Assembly: GCA_943357915.1 (NCBI GenBank)
Contig: CALRGQ010000005.1
Span: forward strand, 1 to 45,640
Source: Candidatus Peribacteria bacterium
GTDB taxonomy: Bacteria > Patescibacteriota > Gracilibacteria > Peribacterales > Peribacteraceae
Length of the DNA: 45,640 nucleotides
Reading direction: 5' to 3'
How positions within the stretch are numbered: the stretch's first letter is position 1; each line of letters opens with the position of its first letter. Shown here in pieces: positions 37,583 to 45,533 of the stretch. A model generated the notes under the pieces. It was given only the letters and a program-made list of their open reading frames with translations, had not been told where the DNA came from and did no database searches. A program made the translations under genes and the position numbers.

Positions 37583-37651
37583 TACCTCAGAGAGAATATT
37601 CTTTGAGCCCGTAGATCGCGAACGTGGCTTGCCATGAGGCCCTCAGGCCGA

Positions 37652-37828
37652 ATGGTCGTGCTTGGGCAGCTCAACTCGAACGGATGGCGGGAACGGCTCA
37701 GTGAACACACGAATCTGGGTAGGCGGTGTATGGAGATAATACGGGAGTTCAGGCCTGATTACGTGCTGATGAATGAGAAAGAACTGGCAGAAGCCAGCCA
37801 TTCTCTTCCTGCGCTGTCTATAAGCTGA
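37652..37828 (+). repeat. First copy of a duplicated short coding segment
   Basis: ...RERLSEHTNLGRRCMEIIREFRPDYVLMNEKELAEASHSLPALSIS*; homologous to 38544-38726. Confidence 0.7.
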
Positions 37829-37889
37829 GTAGTACTCGCACTATCTAAAGGGTGAGCTTACAGCCAAGTGAAGGACGTTACTGAAACAA

Positions 37890-38480
37890 TTAACTAAGAA
37901 ACTTTACCTCTCGTAAGCTAGCCCTAAAGGCTTCAGCATCTTGCTTGTATATTTGATTTGCTAAGAAAAATACCAAATAGTGCTTATTGCTGTCAGGCTC
38001 GATCTTCAAATCTATCTTTGAATCATGTAGCACTTTGTCTCTAAAGTAAGTTAGCAGATGAAAGAACACATCTGTTTCTTGTGTTTTGTAGTCGCTGTGC
38101 TCCATTCTTTTTACCACAGCTTCATTATATTCTTTCATCTCCTCGTGGAATGCTATTAATCGTTTCTCGGCTAAATCTTTTGAAAGCCCATTGTCCTGCA
38201 AGCAAAGAGAAACAGCGATGGATAGCATGAATCCAATCTCTTCAGAGGAATATTCTTTTTTACCAAAAGATGCATGCTTAACTAAAAGCCAAGCTAGAAT
38301 CATAAGTCGTAATTGTAGAGTCTGATCGTTGAATCTATTAATTTCTTCTGACGACATCTCACCTGATACACTTGCATCCAGTTTATCAGTACTAGTCTCA
38401 ATGATTCTACAGCATAACATTCTTATGAACGCTTCAAGATGCACGGGAGTCTTTGGCCGAAAATAATTTAAAAAACTCAT
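37890..38480 (-). CDS. Hypothetical protein, AT-rich
   Basis: 196 aa ORF, helical, visibly more AT-rich than its neighbours. Confidence 0.65.
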   Translation of the reverse strand: MSFLNYFRPKTPVHLEAFIRMLCCRIIETSTDKLDASVSGEMSSEEINRFNDQTLQLRLMILAWLLVKHASFGKKEYSSEEIGFMLSIAVSLCLQDNGLSKDLAEKRLIAFHEEMKEYNEAVVKRMEHSDYKTQETDVFFHLLTYFRDKVLHDSKIDLKIEPDSNKHYLVFFLANQIYKQDAEAFRASLREVKFLS

Positions 38481-38543
38481 TGCAGATCAATTCTATAGGC
38501 TAGAACGGCGAAAGAAAATCTTACTCGATAAAAAAAGGGCGAA

Positions 38544-38726
38544 ATGTGGTGGGTACTTGTAGAACAACGCAATTCGAACACATGACGAGAAAGGCTTAGT
38601 GAAAACACAAGTCTCGGTCGGCGCTGTCTCGAAATCATCCACGAGTTCAACCCAACATTCACCCTGATGGGCGACCGACATCTGGCAGAAGAAAGCCAAT
38701 CTCTGCTTCCCGTTTCTATAACCTGA
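38544..38726 (+). pseudogene. Second, interrupted copy of the duplicated coding segment
   Basis: ...NSNT*RERLSENTSLGRRCLEIIHEFNPTFTLMGDRHLAEESQSLLPVSIT*; 28 of 46 aa identical by eye to copy 1. Confidence 0.7.
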
Positions 38727-38743
38727 CACCCTCTCGCACCATT

Positions 38744-39400
38744 TCAGTCCTTTTCTACCCGCTGATGTTCTTCGGCCTGTCTTATCAGACGAGAATGTAG
38801 CTTTTCGTTGTGACTAATCGTTTCAAGTGCCTTGATCATCGCAGTCGTATCCTTGACCAAATCTCGCTGCCCAACACCCGTGACATAGGTCATCGCCGAC
38901 GGCATTACGCGATGAGTCCATAGCTTGGCATCGTTGGCGATGTTGAAAATGTTGCTCAACTTGTCCACGACACCGTAAACCTCGCCCCATGTAACACCAT
39001 CGAGACATTCATCAGGGTCTTGCTTGTTTGCGGCATGAGCGATCGTTTCGTGCCGAATGTTTTTGATCGCCTTCAACTCCTTAGATCGGCGTAGCTTGTC
39101 GTACTCTTGTTGTGCCTCGATCAGCTTTGCGGTTTTCACGTTTGACGGCGGAGTTTGACGGGCAGTAGCCAAAACGATTCCGAAGTGCAGACAATCTTTT
39201 CGTCGATCAGTAATCCTGCTGATTCCCATGATCAGTGCTTCGATAAGCGCCCACCTGTTTTGAGTGAAAAACATGATGTAGCGGTCAAAGGGGCAGGGGC
39301 AGCGCGTCGCGTTTTCATTCAACATGCGAAGCGTTGCTACGATTTCCTGCATACGATGCAGCTCGCCCCAGATACGTTCTCCTGATTGTGAGTAGTCCAT
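38744..39400 (-). CDS. HEPN/AbiU2-like protein
   Basis: All-helical 218 aa; 'KAIKNIRHETIAHAANK' matches the HEPN R-X(4-6)-H motif. Confidence 0.6.
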   Translation of the reverse strand: MDYSQSGERIWGELHRMQEIVATLRMLNENATRCPCPFDRYIMFFTQNRWALIEALIMGISRITDRRKDCLHFGIVLATARQTPPSNVKTAKLIEAQQEYDKLRRSKELKAIKNIRHETIAHAANKQDPDECLDGVTWGEVYGVVDKLSNIFNIANDAKLWTHRVMPSAMTYVTGVGQRDLVKDTTAMIKALETISHNEKLHSRLIRQAEEHQRVEKD

Positions 39401-39409
39401 AACCGTATT

Positions 39410-40186
39410 TTATCGTGCTTCCTGTAAAACCGCAGCAGCGGGTATCTCGACCGAGTGTGCGAGAAGTTCGTGCATGAGGATCGCAATGCCCGCGAATGAC
39501 AAACACATCATCAGCGCTGTTGTGCCAACCCGCACATATTCGATCCATTCTGACGGGGCGGCGACATATTTCATCAGTTTCATGTGGTACTTGTCGGCTT
39601 TGATTCGTACTTTCAGCCATGCGATTTCATCCTCGTTGGTTTCCTGATCAAGCTTCGCCTGATTTTCGGCAATGGCTTCTCGACAGTCCATTCTGTGGCA
39701 CTCGATAAGATTGATTCTCGGATCACGTTTTTTCACTGCTGGAAGCGAGAACATAACACGGGCATCTACGATCCGTTTTTCGATGAAGATCGTTGCGAAA
39801 ATGGCGATGATCCCGACCACGATCGACGTTCCGATCAGGCCGAAGGCCGTGTAGACCATCCCGAGGTCAGGCACTACCCTCGTCCATTTCGCGCTGATCA
39901 ACACGGTGAAGAACCCCGTGATCGTCGTCATAATCAGAATGTACTTGTGCAGGTAATCCCGCCACTCTTTGAAGTTCTCACGGATCAGGGCATCTGATTC
40001 CTCGGCTCTCTTGGAGAACTCGCTTGGTCGGCGCAGGTCTTCGAGATTGCGCTGGAACTCGATCTGGCGGGTAAGCGCGTCGATGGACATTTTGGTCAAC
40101 CCGATTTCAAGGGCGATGCGATTGAGCGCATTGCTGATGAGCATGTCATTCAAACCGTTCATAATTCGCATTGTAGCATCATCCAT
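39410..40186 (-). CDS. Four-TM protein with coiled-coil-like cytoplasmic regions
   Basis: Two pairs of TM helices flanking charged helical segments; 9 nt upstream of the HEPN-like gene. Confidence 0.65.
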   Translation of the reverse strand: MDDATMRIMNGLNDMLISNALNRIALEIGLTKMSIDALTRQIEFQRNLEDLRRPSEFSKRAEESDALIRENFKEWRDYLHKYILIMTTITGFFTVLISAKWTRVVPDLGMVYTAFGLIGTSIVVGIIAIFATIFIEKRIVDARVMFSLPAVKKRDPRINLIECHRMDCREAIAENQAKLDQETNEDEIAWLKVRIKADKYHMKLMKYVAAPSEWIEYVRVGTTALMMCLSFAGIAILMHELLAHSVEIPAAAVLQEAR

Positions 40187-40257
40187 AGAGCTTGCAGGTC
40201 GTGGTGCAGCCCGAGGACAGGCTGACGGTGGCAAGTTCTGCGATGGTATCGAACCGA

Positions 40258-41271
40258 CTATTTATAAACTTCCAGCGATTGTGAAAAGGCCGTTACTTCT
40301 GCGACTTTTTCATTTGAGTGAGCATCTCGTACCTCGAAGTGGCCGTAGCCAGTGACTGCTTTTTTGAGCATGGCTGTCTTAGCAAGAAAATCTTTCTTGA
40401 ATGCGACTGTCTGTGCGTACCAAACAGAGCTGACGTAGACAACGCTTGCCTTGTCAGAAAATTCATAAGACTCTACTAAGTTCGCTTTGATACCCAAGTC
40501 CATGACTTCTTTGAGTTCCTTTTCTGCGTTGTCCTTCTTTGCTACGTCATTCTGCTTTTGCAGATCGTCTTCTTGTTGAGCAACAGCGGCAGCCATAACC
40601 TGCACTCCCGTGTACGAAGAAGGATCGTTAAGTACTTGAATAAACTCAATCTTATATCTCGCATCACCTTCAGTAAGATTCGCTCTGTCCATGAGCCGTG
40701 TGGTGTCTTGCGTTGCACCCGATGGATCACCAGAAGAAAGGAAGAAGTCTTTCACTATGTTCGATCCGTAATCGAAACTCACCATCAAGTCCTGTCCGTC
40801 TCGCGTGTACAGAATATACGCATCATGGTCGTCAGCATTGATCCGCTTAGAAGTCTCTGTGGGCTTTCCGAGCGCGGTCTTCACCTCGCTCACGGTCATG
40901 CCGACGAGCGATGGCACGTCAAAGATCATCGGGGTGCGAACACGCGGTGCAGAGGAAGTCTGCTGGGCTACGACGGGCTGTTGCTGTTCTAGTTGTAGCT
41001 TCGTATTTTGCAACTCTCCAATAAGCCTCATGGACGTTGACAACGCTATAACGACTACAAGAATACGTACCCATCTACGCGATAGGACAGAGATCTTCTT
41101 TTGAAGCCTCCGTGAGCTCGGTGGCAATGTCACTGCTGCAGCGACTAGAAGGAGCAATGATGCACGGAACGATGATGCGAGGAACAAGACTGCCATGAGC
41201 GCGAAAAACACGCCGAATATCCACGCAGCGAAGCGGCGCTTGCCTGACGCAACTGGTATTGCTGATGCCAT
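40258..41271 (-). CDS. Membrane-anchored protein with a short PASTA-like segment
   Basis: N-terminal TM helices; 'VPSLVGMTVSEVKTALGKPTETS'. Confidence 0.6.
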   Translation of the reverse strand: MASAIPVASGKRRFAAWIFGVFFALMAVLFLASSFRASLLLLVAAAVTLPPSSRRLQKKISVLSRRWVRILVVVIALSTSMRLIGELQNTKLQLEQQQPVVAQQTSSAPRVRTPMIFDVPSLVGMTVSEVKTALGKPTETSKRINADDHDAYILYTRDGQDLMVSFDYGSNIVKDFFLSSGDPSGATQDTTRLMDRANLTEGDARYKIEFIQVLNDPSSYTGVQVMAAAVAQQEDDLQKQNDVAKKDNAEKELKEVMDLGIKANLVESYEFSDKASVVYVSSVWYAQTVAFKKDFLAKTAMLKKAVTGYGHFEVRDAHSNEKVAEVTAFSQSLEVYK

Positions 41272-41351
41272 ATAGAACAGGGGGAAGGGAGGAAGTGAGT
41301 CACAACCCCTCTCTGTTCGAGCTTGATGCTCAAAAGGGACGCGCTGTGCTC

Positions 41352-41473
41352 TGTGCCCAGCTATTCCGTCGGGACGAGTCCCTAGAAATGCTGACAGAGT
41401 CAGCCGCGCCCCTTACGGGGCACTTACTAGGGACAATCCAAAAATGGATCGTCTGCGATGGAATAACTGGGCA
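41352..41473. other. Multi-branched inverted-repeat element (structured RNA or DNA)
   Basis: Nested stems GTGCCCAGCTATTCC/GGAATAACTGGGCAC, GACGA/TCGTC, GTCCCTAG/CTAGGGAC, hairpins GCTGAC-AGA-GTCAGC and GCCCC-TTAC-GGGGC. Confidence 0.7.
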
Positions 41474-41554
41474 CGGCCAGTATGCTCGCCGTGTCGCTTT
41501 GGAACAACACCTGATCGTCGTAGCGAAGGGATTGCTGTATTCTTGTAGTTGTTT

Positions 41555-42100
41555 ATGTCCGCCACCTCTCCCGCCAAAATCACAGCGAATAAGCGCAATG
41601 CCAAACTCGGTGGCGTGAAGACCGAGAACGGCAAAGCTGTCGTCCGCTGGAACGCGAAAAAGCACGGCATCCTTGGCGCTCTGCGTACCGACTACGAGGA
41701 CAACGTGTACGACAGTTACTTGCGGCAACTATACGACGAGCATCAGCCCGTCGGCTTCATCGAACGTCTGTTGGTGGAGCGCATCGGTATGTGTTGCCTC
41801 ATGCTACGCCGCGCGACCAAGGCCGAGCGGGAGTTCATGTTGTCGCGCTTGAAGCGTCCTATCCGCGACCGATTATCCTTCATCGACTACGACGAGAACA
41901 GCTACAAGCCCGTCATGGAATACGAAGACGTGGAACATCTTTCGTCGGTGTACCTGCGCTACCAGACCTCCATCGAAAATCGCCTCTACAAAGCGATGCA
42001 CGAGCTGGAACGGTTACAACGCATGAGGAGGGGCGAGACAGTGCCAAGCCCCGTCAGCGTGGACGTGACACACGACGGTGGGTTTGTTTCGCAGAACTGA
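41555..42100 (+). CDS. Mobile-element-associated 'NKRNAKLGGVKTENGKA...NAKKHGI' family protein
   Basis: N-terminal ANKRNAKLGGVKTENGKAVVRWNAKKHGILG motif of a widespread uncharacterised family. Confidence 0.65.
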   Translation: MSATSPAKITANKRNAKLGGVKTENGKAVVRWNAKKHGILGALRTDYEDNVYDSYLRQLYDEHQPVGFIERLLVERIGMCCLMLRRATKAEREFMLSRLKRPIRDRLSFIDYDENSYKPVMEYEDVEHLSSVYLRYQTSIENRLYKAMHELERLQRMRRGETVPSPVSVDVTHDGGFVSQN

Positions 42101-42102
42101 CC

Positions 42103-42408
42103 ATGAATAAAAAGACCATTGAGAAGTTGAAGTTGGCATTTTGGAACGGCTACGCGGTTCCCGAAGCGTGTGTCTACGCTGGCGTCACGCAGGAGGACTA
42201 CGAGAAGGCCGTAGCGTCGAGTACAGTCTTTGAGCGTCGTATGAACAAGGCGCAGCTCTACCCGACTGTGAAGGCCAAGGTTGAGTTGGCGAGGGCGATC
42301 AGAGGCGGCAACGTGCGACTTGCGATGAAATACCTCGAAGCGCGTGAACCTGAGCGCTACAACTTGGCGTACATTGCTCGATTCGGGAAGGCAGCAGACG
42401 AATGGTAG
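42103..42408 (+). CDS. Terminase small subunit-like HTH protein
   Basis: 'KLKLAFWNGYAVPEACVYAGVTQEDYEKAVASSTVFERRMNKAQ'. Confidence 0.5.
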   Translation: MNKKTIEKLKLAFWNGYAVPEACVYAGVTQEDYEKAVASSTVFERRMNKAQLYPTVKAKVELARAIRGGNVRLAMKYLEAREPERYNLAYIARFGKAADEW

Positions 42409-42417
42409 AGTGGAGCA

Positions 42418-43254
42418 ATGCGTCTGCTCTCGATCCTATCCGAATGTAAGGAATGCCATTTCACCGTCGGTGAGGAGCTTTTTCTGACACCCGAGGCACG
42501 TCTATACTTTCCGAGTCTCCCTCGCACCCTACCAAAACTGCGGGAGTATGACGGCTTCAATAAGTTTGATCTGTTCTTCGTCGAATGCCTCATGCGTCGC
42601 GAGGTATTTCAGGAAGCTTTCTACGTTCGCATGATCGAACTCGCGAAAGACCTGCAAACCATCTACAACGATGTTCATCAGGAGATCAGCTGGGACTGCG
42701 ATCGGGAGGATCTACGCCGCCGAGAAGTTATCGAGAAAAATCCCAACATGAAAGACGATGTTCACCCGATGACCCTGCCCGAGCGACGCGAGATGTTCGA
42801 CATGCAGAATGAGAAAATGCTGCGCCCGAGACTGCGCCTTCTGACTGCCAAGGCCGAGGACGTTGCGGAGATGCGCTTGGAACTCTACGAACGCATTATG
42901 AAGTACGACAACTACGCGAAAGCACGGCGCATTCTCTTCAAGCTCTCTGCCGACGATCGTGCCGATCTCGCCGCAAACGCCACTGGCGAAACGCGCTATG
43001 CGCACATCCTCTATGCCATCGACGCATACCTTGTACAGTATTTGAGCTTCGTTCTCAAAAAGCCCGTGAGCGGCATACTGTCGGGCGATCCACTCGGCTT
43101 GCCGTCTCGATATAGCCTGTGTCCGCACTGTGGCGATCGTATGGTCGATGTGGGCAGGCAACGGCGCAAATGCTGTGACAAGCCCGAGTGCCACAAGAAA
43201 TACGAGCGGATGCGGAAGCAGGAGCAGCGAAAAAAGAAACGCATGTCCCAGTGA
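42418..43254 (+). CDS. Protein with C-terminal Zn-ribbon/knuckle
   Basis: 'CPHCGDRMVDVGRQRRKCCDKPECHKKYERMRKQEQRKKKR'. Confidence 0.6.
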   Translation: MRLLSILSECKECHFTVGEELFLTPEARLYFPSLPRTLPKLREYDGFNKFDLFFVECLMRREVFQEAFYVRMIELAKDLQTIYNDVHQEISWDCDREDLRRREVIEKNPNMKDDVHPMTLPERREMFDMQNEKMLRPRLRLLTAKAEDVAEMRLELYERIMKYDNYAKARRILFKLSADDRADLAANATGETRYAHILYAIDAYLVQYLSFVLKKPVSGILSGDPLGLPSRYSLCPHCGDRMVDVGRQRRKCCDKPECHKKYERMRKQEQRKKKRMSQ

Positions 43255-43311
43255 GCACTTGATTGTGTCCCAGCCGATGAGGAGCAGTATGAAAGGTCAT
43301 AAGGTTGCAAG

Positions 43312-43488
43312 GTGCATAGCGCGAAGAAGCCCACAGGCAGACGTACCACTTGCCCCTATGATTTCGAAATCAAAGATGGTCACATGTTCATTGAGGGCGA
43401 GGACTTTGGGGATGCAATTGAATTTTTTGAGAAGGGTAGGAAGTTACGCGGCTTCCTACGCGTTTGCCATGAAGTCGCAATAGCGTAA
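43312..43488 (+). CDS. Small 58-aa protein not in the supplied ORF track
   Basis: GTG start: MHSAKKPTGRRTTCPYDFEIKDGHMFIEGEDFGDAIEFFEKGRKLRGFLRVCHEVAIA. Confidence 0.4.
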   Translation: MHSAKKPTGRRTTCPYDFEIKDGHMFIEGEDFGDAIEFFEKGRKLRGFLRVCHEVAIA

Positions 43489-43518
43489 CTGCGCCGCAGC
43501 TTTGAAGGTACAATCCCT

Positions 43519-45291
43519 TTGATGTTGTTTCTTGACGAGGTACCCGACATTGGCGAAGTACGATTTTCCTTCGGCAGAAGAAATGTTGAAACCAAGGCGA
43601 AGAATTACGTTATCTACTGCCGAGAGTCCGATGAGCGTCATGATAGTGCCAAGAGTATCCCCGCACAGCTAGAACAATGTCAGCAACTAGCGGAAAAAGA
43701 CGGTCTACATGTTTTACATATTGTGAAGGAGAAAATGAGTGCCAGAAACTATGATCGTCCCCGCTTCAATAATCTCGTGAAGGCTATTAAAGGCATTGAA
43801 GAGCTTCAGGAGCTGCCAAAGAGCAAGCGCAAGCTTGGAAGACCTGATGGCATCATTGCATGGCACCCAGATCGCTTGGCACGAAATATGAGAGATGCAG
43901 GTGAAATCATTGAAATGCTCGATGATGAGCAAATCAGTGACATGGAATTCGTCATGTATTCATTCCACAATGATTCTTCTGGCAAGGAACATTTGGCGAT
44001 GGAGTTTGCTCGTGCAAAAGGGTATTCGGATCATTTGCAGGATAACGTCATGCGTGGACTCATTGAGCAGGAAATGAAGGGAAAGGGCACAAAACCGTTG
44101 TCGCCTGCCTTCGAGGTGATTCGTAAAGGAAAAGGTGAGGAGTCTCACCCTGATCATCTAAAAATCATTCCTTCAAAGCTGCATAGCTATTGGCGTAATG
44201 TGTACGTATGGAAGCTGGAAGGGAAGACAAATGAGGAGATTGCAAAGCTGCTTGTAGATGATGGCTACTTGCATAGGAAGTTTGTTCGCGAGCAAAACGA
44301 AAAAGGAAGGTGGTATACGGTGAAAATTGATAAGAATTATATCGGTCTGCATATCAAGAATCCTATTCATTGTGGCTGGCTCATACCAAAGAAGACCAAG
44401 GAGCCACGCAAGGCTGATCTGACGAAGATTTATCCATTGCAGTACGGTGAAGATTTCCCGATTGTTGTAACAGTTGAGGAATTCAAGCGGGTGAATCCGA
44501 ATATGTTCAAGGAGACTGCAAAGCAGCCACAGGGCGGCAGTCGTCGTAGTCAATATCCGCTAGCCTCCAATAAAGTATTTTGTTCTGTCAGACAAAAACA
44601 GAAGCTTCTCGCTTCAATGACTCCAAATAAGCCCACAGGTGGTTCAAAGAAGCCATCGCCACGCTTCACTTGTCAGAACTGCAAACCGCAACACAGTATT
44701 TTCATGGAGACGGTCTTCGATGCTATTGGAGAAAAACTGAAAGATGTGAAGCTCACCGAGCGGGAACATAAGATTCTTGTCGTGACTGAATGGCATCATT
44801 ACAAGCAAGAGAGGCTACAGGCGGAGGCAACTGAACGTCAGCTATCGGCACTGAAGGCCACGAACAAAGCAGAAATTCAGGAATGTGAGGAGAGACTGAA
44901 TGCCATGAAGTATTCAAAGCCCGTCGCAACTGAAGGCGAAGTGCAGGCTGAGGAGCGCAGGTTGAAACGATTACGAGAGGAAAAGAAGTCTCTTCTAAAG
45001 AGAGAAGGTAATCTGGATGATGAAGGCATGAAACGGTACGAGGAGCTGGATGCGTTTCTCGAACTTTCTAAGAATGGCTCTGCTTGGTGGAAAAAGGCGA
45101 CAGATGATCAAAAGCGCAAGATTGCTGATCTTGTCGTCTCGAACGTAGTAATTGATGGTGGAGAAGTGGCTTCTGTAAGCCTTTCTGAACCATTCCTGAG
45201 CTGGTCTTTGGACAACAAGACTTCCATGGTCGGGATGCAGGGACTCGAACCCTGGGTCTCCAGACCCCCAGCCTGGCGCTTTACCAACTAA
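43519..45291 (+). CDS. Large serine recombinase
   Basis: 'YVIYCRESDERHDSAKSIPAQLEQCQQLAEKDG', 'IIAWHPDRLARNMRDAGEIIEML', recombinase domain, long C-terminal coiled coil; last ~20 aa are antisense of tRNA-Pro; ORF start uncertain. Confidence 0.9.
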   Translation: MMLFLDEVPDIGEVRFSFGRRNVETKAKNYVIYCRESDERHDSAKSIPAQLEQCQQLAEKDGLHVLHIVKEKMSARNYDRPRFNNLVKAIKGIEELQELPKSKRKLGRPDGIIAWHPDRLARNMRDAGEIIEMLDDEQISDMEFVMYSFHNDSSGKEHLAMEFARAKGYSDHLQDNVMRGLIEQEMKGKGTKPLSPAFEVIRKGKGEESHPDHLKIIPSKLHSYWRNVYVWKLEGKTNEEIAKLLVDDGYLHRKFVREQNEKGRWYTVKIDKNYIGLHIKNPIHCGWLIPKKTKEPRKADLTKIYPLQYGEDFPIVVTVEEFKRVNPNMFKETAKQPQGGSRRSQYPLASNKVFCSVRQKQKLLASMTPNKPTGGSKKPSPRFTCQNCKPQHSIFMETVFDAIGEKLKDVKLTEREHKILVVTEWHHYKQERLQAEATERQLSALKATNKAEIQECEERLNAMKYSKPVATEGEVQAEERRLKRLREEKKSLLKREGNLDDEGMKRYEELDAFLELSKNGSAWWKKATDDQKRKIADLVVSNVVIDGGEVASVSLSEPFLSWSLDNKTSMVGMQGLEPWVSRPPAWRFTN

Positions 45292-45302
45292 GCTACATCC
45301 CG
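45227..45302 (-). tRNA. tRNA-Pro (GGG), CCA encoded
   Basis: CGGGATGTAGCTTAGTTGGTAAAGC...CTGGGGG...GGTTCGAGTCCCTGCATCCCGACCA on the minus strand. Confidence 0.93.
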
Positions 45303-45367
45303 ATGTGTTCTGATTATAGATGATCTGACATGCGCCAGTGGCCTTTTTTTGCTTGCAGCAGGCTTGG

Positions 45368-45388
45368 ACCAACTAAGCTACATCCCGA
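45368..45388 (-). repeat. 21-nt exact duplicate of the tRNA-Pro 5' end
   Basis: ACCAACTAAGCTACATCCCGA, identical to 45283-45303. Confidence 0.85.
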
Positions 45389-45498
45389 ACGAAAAGATTT
45401 TAGCTGGTTCACCGAAGCCTCTCCAGTCTCTATGCAATTAGTGTTGGTTGCGAGATGACTTGCAAACATTCCAATGAACGAATAACAATAAATATATA

Positions 45499-45527
45499 TT
45501 GACAAACGATAAGAGCATAAATACGAT
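45499..45527 (+). promoter_or_regulatory. Sigma70-type promoter, predicted leaderless start
   Basis: TTGACA-17-TACGAT-6-ATG (45534). Confidence 0.65.
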
Positions 45528-45533
45528 AAGGCT

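Noticed and set aside
38583-38585. In-frame TGA in the duplicated segment as possible recoding (TGA=Gly/Trp)
   Set aside because: TGA ends other well-supported genes here (dut, dnaA, proB), so the standard bacterial code applies; copy 2 is a pseudogene.
41352-41473. Structured element as hammerhead, twister or HDV-like ribozyme or integron attC
   Set aside because: No matching catalytic core (for example CUGANGA...GAAA) or attC R/L box consensus found; kept only as an unclassified structure.
44995-45372. 125-aa minus-strand ORF across tRNA-Pro
   Set aside because: Overlaps the tRNA and the recombinase coding sequence; not credible as a gene.
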